A DNA stretch of 64,000 bases from Fragum whitleyi. Lineage: Eukaryota > Mollusca > Bivalvia > Cardiida > Cardiidae. The stretch is taken from positions 39,798,679-39,862,678 of the forward strand of contig OX411559.1 in NCBI GenBank assembly GCA_948146395.1. The letters are read 5' to 3'. The position numbers and the translations under genes are program-made. Positions 46,901 to 50,099 of the stretch are shown here, piece by piece; positions within the stretch are counted from its first letter, which is position 1, and every line of letters begins with the position of its first letter. The notes under the pieces were generated by a model. That model made no database searches. It was given only the letters and a program-made list of their open reading frames with translations, and had not been told where the DNA came from.

Positions 46901-49201
46901 AAAAAGCTAATTTTGTTTTGAAAGAAAAAAAACCTAAAGATATTATCATCTAAAGGCTAACTAGATATATAACTTTGAAAAGGACATAAAACAGATGAAA
47001 ATACTGATAGTAATGATACTTAATACAAGGCTTGAACAAATATATTTGAGCCTGTGCATGACATTTCTAACAATTTCAAAAGCACACCAAGCAAAGACTC
47101 TGACCAGAGTCTTTACTAAACCCTTTATAAATAACAAAGGTCTCATGGTATCTGTAGACAACCAAGCTGTCTTCTCATTACTCTATGTAAATGTCTATGC
47201 TGCTAAATGTTCGCACCTCTTACAGATGTCAAATTGTTGGAAATGTCATGCACAGGTTTTCTCTGTAAAACAGCTGAGGTTACGACATACCTTTAATCTT
47301 CCAACAGCTAGTTGTAACTTCACCTCAGGTGTACGGACAGCATTTCCCCATTCATCTTGAAGCTGTACACATAATGGATGTGGGAGTTTGTTTTCTGTGT
47401 AAACTACTACAGGCTGAAAGAAGAATTGATAGGTCACTTGCCACGCCCCCTAACCTCAGACTAGGGGGCCGTTTTACTAAACGCCTTCCAGAAAATTAAT
47501 AGTAAGTCAAAATCGCAAATTGTACCTGGTGTTTTCATTGATTGTTGGTTTCTTTCTTGCAATATCTCATTGGGATTGTCTATAGAAGACTATTCCAATG
47601 AAATTATGCATGGCAGAATTCCATATTAAGTTACTACTGTAGAAGCAATTTTAATTTTTGACATATGCAAACAAGAGTGCCATCGTCACAAAATACGCCG
47701 CCACTTTGCTGCTGTTTCACGAAAATAATTGTAGACACTACTTATTTTGACAGAACCAAATTCAAAATGGCCAAGTTTCATTTAAATCAAGACAAAATGT
47801 TAGGAGGAGTTACCTTCACAAGGCTGCAATTTCAATAAGCCCCAGATACTAAGTTTTAAGGGGGCATAATATAGGGTAAAATTAATGAACCATAAAATCC
47901 TTACTTCATGCTCATCTACCAATTTCGGTTATAACATCCACCAAGTTTCATTTAGATCCAGCCAGAAACTTAGGAAGAGTTGCGTTCACAAGGCTGCAAT
48001 TTCAATAAGCCCCAGAGACTAAATTTTAAGGGGGCATAAATGAGGCAATAAGCCCCAGAGACTAAGTTTTTAAGGGGCATAACTCAGGCAAAAATCAACG
48101 AACCATAAATTCCTTCCTTCATGCACATCTACCAATTGAGGTAATAACATTGACCAAGTTTCAAGAAGATAAAGCCAGAAACTTAGGAGGAGTTGCGTTG
48201 ACAAGAAAAGTGGACCCAGAGACTTAGTTTTTAAGGGGCATTACTCAGGCAAAAATCAACGAACCATAAAATCCTTCCTTCATGCATATCTACCAATTGA
48301 GGGGATAACATTGACCAAGTTTCAAGAAGATCCAGCCAGAAACTTAGGAGGAGTTGCGTTGACAAGAAAAGTGGACCCAGAGACTAAGTTTTAAGGGGCA
48401 TAACTCAGGCAAAAATCATCGAACCGTAAAATCCTTCCTTCATGCACATCTACCACATGAGGTGATAACATTGACCAAGTTTCAAGAAGATCCAGCCAGA
48501 AACTTAGGAGGAGTTGCGTTGACGAGAAAAGTGGACGGACGTACTGACGGACGGACGGACGGACAGACGGAGAAGATGACGCCAATATACGTCCGCCTCC
48601 AGCGGCGTATAAAAATGATTGCAAGATGTTTAGTAAAATGGGACCCTGAAGTGTGAAAATATTTTCCATTCTTGTCACTTAACAAATGAAAGATGATGTT
48701 GTCTATTAAGCATAATCTTGAAATACTAATACCTACTAAACAACAATTTTCTCATTTGACCTTGATAAATAACCTTGACCTTTATCTATGAACTTCAAGT
48801 CAATTGATGTTAAATGATAAACTTTACCATCCTGCCAAACATGAAAACATAAAACAGCAACATAAAATTTTGTGTAAAATTGAAGAAATTTACTTGTAAA
48901 CAAGAAATTTCTTCATTTCCCACAACATTTTCCTAGAAGTAATCTAAAATTTCATCAACTTGAATTTTTTGTCAGCAACTTCTTTCAGTTTGAAATTGTG
49001 TCGTCTGGTAGTGGATTGATGTAAAAATATAGAACCTACCTCGGATGGGTCATAATTCAGCAAAGCAAGAGTCTTCAAAGGACCAGCAATCATCTCCAGG
49101 CGAACATAATCCTTAAAGTTACTCCATATTATTTGTAACTCCTTTCGACCAAGTTGTCCATCTTCAAAGTTAACTCCCTTTATTGATATCACCTTCATAT
49201 G
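16735..49201 (-). CDS. SMCHD1: SMCHD1 orthologue, C-terminal 20 exons
   Basis: SMCHD1 is a non-canonical SMC-family chromatin protein. In mammals it homodimerises through a C-terminal hinge, binds nucleic acid and maintains silencing, for example of the inactive X and of D4Z4 repeats. I placed 20 exons by protein similarity and GT/AG junctions. All codon phases agree and the join is 2472 nt (823 codons plus stop). Order: Ig-like/beta-sandwich modules (exons 49040-49201 to 36259-36391), coiled coil (34580-34699, 33370-33455), SMC hinge (31073-31195 to 22323-22494, with [33 protein letters not shown]), second coiled coil (17345-17503), basic tail ending RKRLKKS. The N-terminal GHKL ATPase is not in view. 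Human SMCHD1 has about 2005 residues, so roughly the last 40% is here. Introns range from about 0.3 to 5 kb and are full of transposable elements. Confidence 0.93.
17345..17503 (-). CDS. SMCHD1: SMCHD1 exon, post-hinge coiled coil
   Basis: Heptad-like sequence [19 protein letters not shown] through [14 protein letters not shown]. The acceptor tttcag is followed by AT completing an Asp codon. The donor is TTAG|GTCAGT. Alignment with the human segment after the hinge (QIDLLQQYR... to EEKLG) is gap-free. The acceptor lies only about 8 bp from a family R element. Confidence 0.92.
17512..18010. mobile_element. Family R element with nested foldback W
   Basis: Starts tagaggataaaagtatgtttc...gtaagattgattc, the family R end also seen at 35482 and, inverted, at 36249. 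Contains 'ttcattgagtgaacaa' and 'gataatttcactggttaggcag' shared with 44322-44740. The foldback at 17551-17632 interrupts it. Confidence 0.65.
17551..17632. mobile_element. Foldback W, well-preserved copy
   Basis: A near-perfect palindrome: cgatggcttagtgcaaaaca and gttgtaactccctata, mirrored to cactgagccatcg. About 80 bp, no coding content. Confidence 0.85.
18013..18172. mobile_element. Foldback element
   Basis: The ends aaggtagtggacccgtaaga and ttacgggtctactacctt are inverted, and a second inner palindrome gaggtttcctaatgattttcattaggaaacctc sits at about 18078-18108. Confidence 0.8.
18173..18787. other. SMCHD1 intron, no recognised feature
   Basis: AT-rich intronic sequence without an identified repeat or exon. 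Confidence 0.4.
18788..20675 (+). mobile_element. Family D tandem-core element, 11 units of 156 bp
   Basis: Left end ttatcccccgccgttttcgg, right end ggcgggggatggccatgtct plus gacatggctctttt (ATGTC/GACAT stem). The core motif tccggagcat recurs at 18891, 19047, 19203, 19359, 19515, 19671, 19827, 19983, 20139, 20295 and 20451, that is exactly every 156 bp. Units are nearly identical, suggesting recent homogenisation. It lies in the SMCHD1 intron between exons 22323-22494 and 17345-17503. Confidence 0.88.
21026..21206. repeat. 44-bp tandem repeat, about four copies
   Basis: atccgaggtt recurs at 21031, 21075, 21119 and 21163 with a 44-bp period; each unit ends in gattggycgagtggtgttccgaatgc. Confidence 0.85.
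21210..22322. repeat. 115-bp tandem array derived from the SMCHD1 exon end at 22323
   Basis: gagcttgtt recurs at 21429, 21544, 21659, 21774, 21889, 22004, 22119 and 22234, a fixed 115-bp period. Each unit contains agttcaactatattgtttaa, which matches agtccaactgtattgtttaa of the exon end (22328-22347), and cgggactt, which matches gtgggacttt just past the donor. Older diverged units at 20700-21300 keep agacaatacctac, the equivalent of the real donor region. In the amplified units the donor bases are missing. Confidence 0.8.
22323..22494 (-). CDS. SMCHD1: SMCHD1 exon, hinge core
   Basis: Carries the most conserved stretch in the window, [20 protein letters not shown] followed by [19 protein letters not shown]. 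Acceptor ttacag has a weak pyrimidine tract; donor is CTATAG|GTAGGT. The exon end (minus-strand side) is homologous to the 115-bp tandem array that follows it at 21420-22322. Confidence 0.95.
22546..23882 (-). mobile_element. Family K tandem-core element with nested family B
   Basis: Head aacaagaggaccctgagggcc then gctcacctg; tail cggacagatggacagacgga, then a GAGCAC/GTGCTC hairpin and aggtgagctaaaaa. Core units 'ttgtcattaaggccccttttcccgtgatatggcac...gaagattggaccatatttgtggcttctagag'. Interrupted at 22884-23188 by a family B copy inserted next to an aaacc/tt-rich site. Confidence 0.82.
22884..23188 (-). mobile_element. Family B element nested in family K
   Basis: Head acaagagcaccgcctacggg; tail a cgacgacgacgac run, ggaggctatagcaata and ctccgaaaacagccgagctaaaaa. 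Nearly identical to 25289-25571. Confidence 0.85.
24414..24484 (-). CDS. SMCHD1: SMCHD1 exon, hinge
   Basis: Encodes [24 protein letters not shown]. Acceptor cctttcag, donor AAAGAG|GTAAGA. 71 nt, phase 1 to 0. Confidence 0.94.
24716..24966 (-). mobile_element. MITE family T, copy 3
   Basis: Ends cccttgtcatgccgaataaa and ttcagcataataagaggt; internal tgcatatacatgtatgtgca hairpin. Confidence 0.7.
25289..25571 (-). mobile_element. Family B element, short copy
   Basis: Same ends as 22884-23188 (acaagagcac..., ...cagccgagctaaaaa) without tandem core. Short open frames here repeat those of the sister copy and are not genes. The flanks (25020-25290 and 25572-25800) repeat 'ttcattaagccccttttcccatgacacttgac', a separate degraded tandem-core element that this copy interrupts. 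Confidence 0.85.
26055..26532. mobile_element. MITE family S, copy 2, with nested family O
   Basis: TIRs gtctgtgcatgacatttcc and ggaaatgtcacgcaaaggc. Interrupted by a family O copy at 26152-26380. Its right end stops about 17 bp from the donor of the SMCHD1 exon at 26550. Confidence 0.78.
26152..26380 (-). mobile_element. MITE family O, copy 3
   Basis: Ends ttaaccctttactgtttaat and aaaacaggaaagggttaa; central aagaagaaattgc hairpin. Confidence 0.85.
26550..26656 (-). CDS. SMCHD1: SMCHD1 exon, hinge; acceptor half tandemly duplicated
   Basis: Encodes [20 protein letters not shown] then [15 protein letters not shown]. Acceptor gttttgcag, donor AACAG|GTGAGA, 107 nt, phase 2 to 1. The first about 70 nt plus acceptor are repeated four to five more times upstream on the gene strand (26657-27100). 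The copy at 26550-26656 is chosen because only it runs through to the donor. Confidence 0.92.
26657..27100. repeat. Tandem array of the acceptor half of an SMCHD1 exon
   Basis: The phrase agaggtct (exon start plus acceptor) recurs at 26651, 26743, 26837, 26929 and 27021, period 92-94 bp, followed by a partial copy. Each unit holds about 70 nt of exon (reading [13 protein letters not shown] on the minus strand) and about 25 nt of intron with a complete pyrimidine tract and AG. Confidence 0.9.
27165..27290. mobile_element. Foldback element V, copy 1
   Basis: gatggaggagaagttatatg pairs with gcacataactcctcctcgcc. A second copy is at 41090-41255 and shares the aaaagcaa...ctcaag..tttgc interior. 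Confidence 0.65.
27626..27714 (-). CDS. SMCHD1: SMCHD1 exon, hinge
   Basis: Encodes [20 protein letters not shown] then FRKTLTDWV. Acceptor tcttccag, donor GTCAA|GTAAGT, 89 nt. QQVLPLDSI is identical to the vertebrate hinge. A family S MITE starts about 22 bp from the acceptor. Confidence 0.95.
27737..27964. mobile_element. MITE family S, copy 3
   Basis: TIRs gagcctgtgcgtgacatatcc and ggaaatctcatgcacaggct. Starts about 22 bp from the acceptor of exon 27626-27714. Confidence 0.8.
28400..28501 (-). CDS. SMCHD1: SMCHD1 exon, hinge
   Basis: Encodes [20 protein letters not shown] then [14 protein letters not shown]. Acceptor with a long pyrimidine run ending cctag, donor AAAAAG|GTAAAA, 102 nt, phase 0. 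Joins directly to DVLGK of the next exon upstream, as in vertebrates. Confidence 0.95.
28718..29140. repeat. 141-bp tandem repeat, three copies
   Basis: cagtgaaaa recurs at 28721, 28862 and 29003. Units include gcaattctttagatctaaga and caatacacaatatctatttt. Intronic. Confidence 0.88.
29389..30759 (-). mobile_element. Family L tandem-core element
   Basis: Head aacaagagttgtccgcgaacaacg with a TTGTCCGCGAACAA stem; tail gcggacgccgacaccgacgc, caatagctcttccgagac and aggcgagctaaaaaa. About six core units of about 170 bp, marked by aagtccacaaaaggtcaagg and 'gaagtaatgatgtccctaggttaaagcatt'. Confidence 0.82.
31073..31195 (-). CDS. SMCHD1: SMCHD1 exon, coiled coil into hinge
   Basis: Encodes [20 protein letters not shown] to NDNDVLGK, 41 codons, phase 0. 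Acceptor ttgtag, donor GGAAAG|GTATTT. Ends in the hinge-opening DVLGK. Confidence 0.94.
31239..31518 (-). mobile_element. tRNA-derived SINE, full length with target duplication
   Basis: On the minus strand it opens with ggcggccgccatcatagcgc, an A box around tagcgcagttggtagcg (31489-31505) and a B box gggtttgatccc (31451-31462), and ends in a (TCAA)n tail. It is flanked by identical 12-bp copies of catttgaaacgg (31227-31238 and 31519-31530), the hallmark of target-primed insertion and evidence of youth. Confidence 0.92.
31944..32962 (-). mobile_element. Family A tandem-core element, about six 145-bp units
   Basis: Head aacaagagggccatagtggc with gctcacctg; tail cgacgcacaacggacgacgg, GAGCACTTCGTGCTC hairpin and aggtgagctaaaaa. 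Core units share tggcctctagagtg at about 145-bp spacing and are the same monomer as 5971-7784 in opposite orientation. Confidence 0.87.
32964..33246 (-). mobile_element. Family B element, diverged copy
   Basis: Head acaagagcaccgccgacagg, tail cgacaacaacaaaaatgaca and ctatgaaaacagctgagctg. It starts directly after the tail of the family A element, so the two are head to tail. Confidence 0.75.
33370..33455 (-). CDS. SMCHD1: SMCHD1 exon, pre-hinge coiled coil
   Basis: Encodes [28 protein letters not shown], Lys/Glu-rich helix. Acceptor actttcag, donor GCTAAG|GTAATA, 86 nt. Confidence 0.92.
33509..33737 (-). mobile_element. MITE family O, copy 4
   Basis: Ends caaccctttgctgtttaatc and aaaacaggaaagggttaa, central aattgcttctgacaagcaatt hairpin. 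Confidence 0.85.
34200..34385. mobile_element. Foldback element Q', copy 1
   Basis: Outer arms atacatacttagtgtattgt and cactaagtatgtattatat; inner arms agagaattgataaatgtctc and gacacttatcaattctcac. Related copies at 38815-39140 and 41760-41945. Confidence 0.8.
34580..34699 (-). CDS. SMCHD1: SMCHD1 exon, pre-hinge coiled coil
   Basis: Encodes [20 protein letters not shown] then [25 protein letters not shown] and YKSLFE match vertebrate SMCHD1. Acceptor tcctcag, donor AAAAA|GTATGT, 120 nt, phase 1 to 1. Confidence 0.94.
34842..34990. mobile_element. Foldback element Q, copy 2
   Basis: atgtgtcttaaaatatcaat mirrored by attaatattttaagacacta, with an inner tttcatgcctcggcaaagcctcatcatgataaa stem. 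Confidence 0.78.
35050..35278 (-). mobile_element. MITE family O, copy 5
   Basis: Ends gaccatttgctgtttaatcc and aaaacaggaaagggttaa. The left TIR has decayed slightly. Confidence 0.82.
35482..36249. mobile_element. Family R element, long copy
   Basis: Ends are inverted: tagaggataatctttgttt at the left, and caaatgattatcctcta at the right. Inner arms cattgagtgaacaacaaaag and ttgttgttcactcaatgaa. No open frame of note. The right end is about 9 bp from the donor of the exon at 36259. Confidence 0.75.
36259..36391 (-). CDS. SMCHD1: SMCHD1 exon, end of the beta-rich region
   Basis: Encodes [20 protein letters not shown] to LKIPFLFYN. Acceptor atattacag, donor AATG|GTAAGT, 133 nt. The donor lies about 9 bp from the end of a family R element. 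Confidence 0.93.
36489..36617. mobile_element. Foldback element
   Basis: ctgccctacgctcaggatga with caaaacggtgcaaacggttt, mirrored by aaacccttttgcgacgtttt and gtcatcctgaatgcagggcag, around gcacgcgagtgc. Relatives at about 38637-38760 and 59190-59275. Confidence 0.78.
36725..37258 (-). mobile_element. Two adjacent family H elements
   Basis: An older degraded copy (gtgtttgtaaaacaccatag, 36731 on) is followed at 36958 by an intact copy: head aacaagatgtgtttgtgaaacac, 'tgaccttgacagatgaccttgacc' core, gacagacggacagacagac tract and tail ctctcgatacgggggcataaaa. Confidence 0.75.
37498..37713 (+). mobile_element. MITE family O, copy 6
   Basis: Ends ttaaccctttcctgttttac and aaacagcaaagggttaa, central hairpin intact, with a short internal deletion compared with its sisters. 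Lies about 40 bp from the donor of the exon at 37752. Confidence 0.85.
37752..37901 (-). CDS. SMCHD1: SMCHD1 exon, Ig-like module
   Basis: Encodes [20 protein letters not shown] to LAGGMCTIT, 50 codons, phase 0. Acceptor tttgcag, donor TTACG|GTAAGG. The D-x-x-D-N start matches the repeated strand motif of the family. Confidence 0.92.
38107..38356 (+). mobile_element. MITE family T, copy 4
   Basis: TIRs taacccttgtcatgctgaac and ttcagcatgacaagggttaa; internal cctgcacatatgtgcagg palindrome. Best-preserved copy of the family. Confidence 0.85.
38815..39140. mobile_element. Foldback Q' copy 2 carrying a nested palindromic element
   Basis: The Q' arms (atacatacttagtattttgt...) are split at about 38937-39106 by an element with ends actaggacgaaaaagaa and ttctttttcgtcctagt, whose inner arms tgtcatctgtatggaaccag and ctggttccatacagatgaca form a perfect stem. 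Confidence 0.8.
39201..40495 (-). mobile_element. Family E tandem-core element with nested family D fragment
   Basis: Head aacaagagccgtcggagacgg; tail gacggacggacggacggacg, then gctcttccttcggggagcat and aaaaa. Its body resumes at about 39879 with units containing 'ggtaacaaacattaagcccc'. Between about 39254 and 39878 lies a family D copy (head aacaagagccatgtttgaca, about four 156-bp-type units) that lacks its own terminal ggcgggggat end. Confidence 0.75.
40620..40710. mobile_element. Family R fragment
   Basis: 'tatagcttttgttgttcactcaatgaaag' and atcaatcttacacta match the end of the long family R copy. The rest is missing. Confidence 0.5.
40905..41060. mobile_element. Foldback element Q, copy 3
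   Basis: ataacatgttagtgtcttaa mirrored by gacactaacatgttat; inner attatgactcagc / cctcgtcatgataaattctc stem. Confidence 0.82.
41090..41255. mobile_element. Foldback element V, copy 2
   Basis: ttgatgtgtccacaaataaa and tgatgggggaggtgttatac mirrored by ataactcctcctccatcaga and gaaacatcaa. Confidence 0.65.
41327..41458 (-). CDS. SMCHD1: SMCHD1 exon, Ig-like module
   Basis: Encodes [20 protein letters not shown] then [22 protein letters not shown], 44 codons. Acceptor atttcag, donor CTAAAG|GTAATG. PVKLV and VSN-R-V-SR align with the human protein. Confidence 0.92.
41760..41945. mobile_element. Foldback element Q', copy 3
   Basis: ttgtatgaaaaaaaatatct mirrored by agatattttttcatacaa, and agaattgaaaattgtcgagg mirrored by gagacaattatcaatttctc. 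Confidence 0.8.
42435..42519 (-). CDS. SMCHD1: SMCHD1 exon, Ig-like module
   Basis: Encodes [20 protein letters not shown] then NHQLFSNV. Acceptor cttgacag, donor AATGTG|GTAAGT, 85 nt. A family S MITE begins about 32 bp from the acceptor. Confidence 0.91.
42552..42775. mobile_element. MITE family S, copy 4
   Basis: TIRs gagcctgtgcatggcatttcc and ggaaaagtcacacacaggct. Starts about 32 bp from the acceptor of exon 42435-42519. Confidence 0.8.
43008..43264. mobile_element. MITE family N, copy 2
   Basis: TIRs gacccgtcacacgaaaaggg and ccctttttgcatgacgggtc, extending into catctgggaa / tccaagatgg. Confidence 0.85.
43272..43573 (-). mobile_element. Family B element, degraded copy
   Basis: aacaagtgcactacctatgg head and 'cctctttttttcctcaaaaaaagacaagctaaaa' tail, with a caacaccaacaccaac tract. 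It ends 10 bp from the donor of the exon at 43583. Confidence 0.65.
43583..43641 (-). CDS. SMCHD1: SMCHD1 short exon
   Basis: 59 nt encoding [19 protein letters not shown] and two bases of an Arg codon. Acceptor cttttgcag, donor TTCAG|GTAAGA. Too short to recognise alone; supported by phase and by FTFR-D aligning with FYFRD. Confidence 0.85.
43936..44054 (-). CDS. SMCHD1: SMCHD1 exon, Ig-like module
   Basis: Encodes [20 protein letters not shown] then [19 protein letters not shown]. Acceptor attttcag, donor ACAGA|GTAAGA, 119 nt. SMK-WK matches the vertebrate protein. Confidence 0.92.
44322..44740. mobile_element. Family R element, diverged copy
   Basis: Starts aggataatcatttgtttcat with tgaatgaacaacaaaa and continues to gataatttcactggttaggc, as at 17512-18010. 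Confidence 0.6.
44857..45389. repeat. Tandem array of the donor half of an SMCHD1 exon
   Basis: acctgtcatag (exon end plus GT donor, minus strand) recurs at 44963, 45070, 45177, 45284 and 45390 (the real exon), period 106-107 bp, with an older diverged copy before 44963. Each unit keeps about 70 nt of exon reading KYNQKYG-IAGETMT and a donor-compatible ACAG|GTA, then about 35 nt of intron. Confidence 0.92.
45392..45552 (-). CDS. SMCHD1: SMCHD1 exon, Ig-like module; donor half tandemly duplicated
   Basis: Encodes [20 protein letters not shown] to [15 protein letters not shown]. Acceptor atttgtag, donor ATGACAG|GTAGTG, 161 nt, phase 2 to 1. The last about 70 nt with the donor are repeated about five more times downstream on the gene strand (44857-45389). 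The copy at 45392-45552 is chosen because only it has the 5' half and acceptor. Confidence 0.93.
45925..45985. mobile_element. Small foldback
   Basis: agaaaagaattgaagactgt mirrored by acagtcctcaattcttttct around ttttcaa; about 60 bp. Confidence 0.75.
46178..46390 (-). mobile_element. tRNA-derived SINE, 5'-truncated
   Basis: Same body as 31239-31518 ('ttttacgccactttcaa' to 'aagaatgagtgcc') without the A/B box head. Flanked by similar cctgttttgatgt / cctgttttgttgatgt, a possible target duplication. A shorter fragment lies at about 46755-46845. Confidence 0.75.
46443..46522 (-). CDS. SMCHD1: SMCHD1 exon, Ig-like module
   Basis: Encodes [20 protein letters not shown] then FTVASQ. Acceptor acttacag, donor CAAGC|GTAAGT, 80 nt. 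KT-K-G-A-FG-F-V matches the vertebrate strand pattern. Confidence 0.91.
47047..47258. mobile_element. MITE family S, copy 5
   Basis: TIRs gagcctgtgcatgacatttc and gaaatgtcatgcacagg. Ends about 32 bp from the donor of exon 47291-47413. Confidence 0.8.
47291..47413 (-). CDS. SMCHD1: SMCHD1 exon, Ig-like module
   Basis: Encodes [20 protein letters not shown] then [21 protein letters not shown], 41 codons, phase 0. Acceptor ctttcag, donor TTAAAG|GTATGT. LP-P--VQL-D-WGN is the recurring SMCHD1 beta-sandwich motif. A family S MITE ends about 32 bp past the donor. Confidence 0.94.
47464..48647. mobile_element. MITE family X, copy 2, split by family M
   Basis: Left end gggggccgttttactaaacg and right end gtttagtaaaatgggaccc are inverted repeats as at 1874-2124. 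The intervening 47671-48615 is a family M element. Confidence 0.75.
47671..48615 (-). mobile_element. Family M tandem-core element nested in X
   Basis: Head acaagagtgccatcgtcaca; tail acggacggacggacggacag, then ccgcctccagcggcgtataaaaa. Core gaacc(a/g)taaa at 48100, 48261 and 48420, period about 160 bp, units with 'aagatccagccagaaacttaggaggagttgcgtt'. Confidence 0.82.
49040..49201 (-). CDS. SMCHD1: SMCHD1 most upstream exon in view
   Basis: Encodes [20 protein letters not shown] to [16 protein letters not shown], 54 codons, phase 0. Acceptor tttcttcag, donor CCGAG|GTAGGT. W--F-D--R---AGP---L aligns with the vertebrate protein. No further upstream exon could be recognised in 49202-64000, so the preceding intron is probably longer than 14.8 kb. 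Confidence 0.92.
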
Positions 49202-49580
49202 CTGAAGAAAATATACAGGAAATTATGCATTTTTGTAAAATGCTTTATATTTGAAGTGTCCACATTCTGTGTTTTTTCTGTTACAATATATTGGCTGTTA
49301 TTTACTTTGGCATATCTAACCCCAAAGTAAAAAGCCTTATCAATATTTCATTTTTCCTTGTTCAAAATGACAAAAGTATAAAAAGGCAATTTTATAGATT
49401 AATTTCTACTTTCTACAATTTAAACAATAGTATAGGCATTGTTTTAATATTTTCATAAAGTCATTTGTTTGAGCTAGTCATTTGCAATAGTTTTGGAAGG
49501 TTAGGAAGAAAGGCAAACATAAGCACTGCTTACGGATGCGTATGTTTAGCTTTCTGGTGCTGGAAAGTGGAGAAAATTTG
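49202..49580. other. SMCHD1 intron, no recognised feature
   Basis: AT-rich. A family B head remnant ('agcactgcttacggatgcgtatg') lies at 49521-49570. Confidence 0.4.
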
Positions 49581-49728
49581 AAACAAGAGGGCCAGAATGG
49601 CCCTAAACGGCTCACATAAATTTTATTGGTCCAGTGGAACCCAACCAAGTAACTTTCTTACAAAGTTTCATTCCCATTTGCCTAATTATGGAAGAGGAGA
49701 TATTATTCCAAGAATTTAAAGTAAACAA
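49581..49728 (-). mobile_element. Family G element head
   Basis: aacaagagggccagaatggccc and taaacggctcac, then one core-like unit. The rest is replaced by the family H element that starts at 49731. Confidence 0.6.
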
Positions 49729-49730
49729 GA

Positions 49731-49944
49731 TGTGTTTGTGAAACACGAATGCCCCCGTAACGGCATTCTTTTCAAAGTTTGACCTTGACAGATGACCTTG
49801 ACCTTGTCACATGACCTTGACTTTGGTACCAGTGGATGCGGATCATTGAGATCTATCATCACGCCAATTATTAGCTTTGTATCTTGAATAGGCTTGAAGA
49901 TATTGGCAAGGTTAAGTTTTCGGGTTAAGTTTTCGGACAGACGA

Positions 49945-49987
<43 letters not shown>

Positions 49988-50085
49988 GGGTTAGGGACCT
50001 TAGGCGATGCCTAGAGTCACTCTAGGCATCGCCTAAAGTGACTCTAGGCGATGCCTAGAGTAAACGTATTTCCCCGATACCTTTA
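49731..50085 (-). mobile_element. Family H element interrupted by a palindrome cluster
   Basis: Head aacaagatgtgtttgtgaaacac, 'gaccttgacagatgaccttgacc' core, (GACA)n at about 49936-49987. The tail text gagtaaacgtatttccccgatac (50059 on) matches gagtaaaacaatatgccccgat of the intact copy, so the palindromic block at 49988-50058 was added within the element. Confidence 0.65.
49988..50060. repeat. Three alternating copies of the satellite core palindrome
   Basis: taggcgatgcctagag (50001), ctaggcatcgcctaa (50021, inverted) and ctaggcgatgcctagag (50043) in a row. The same 16-mer is the invariant box of the 180-bp satellite to the right. Confidence 0.85.
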
Positions 50086-50099
50086 AAATACACCCTTTG

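Noticed and set aside
49923..49987. (GACA)n as an independent microsatellite or CRISPR-like array
   Set aside because: It is the usual simple-sequence tract before the tail of a family H element. No spacer structure is present anywhere in the window.
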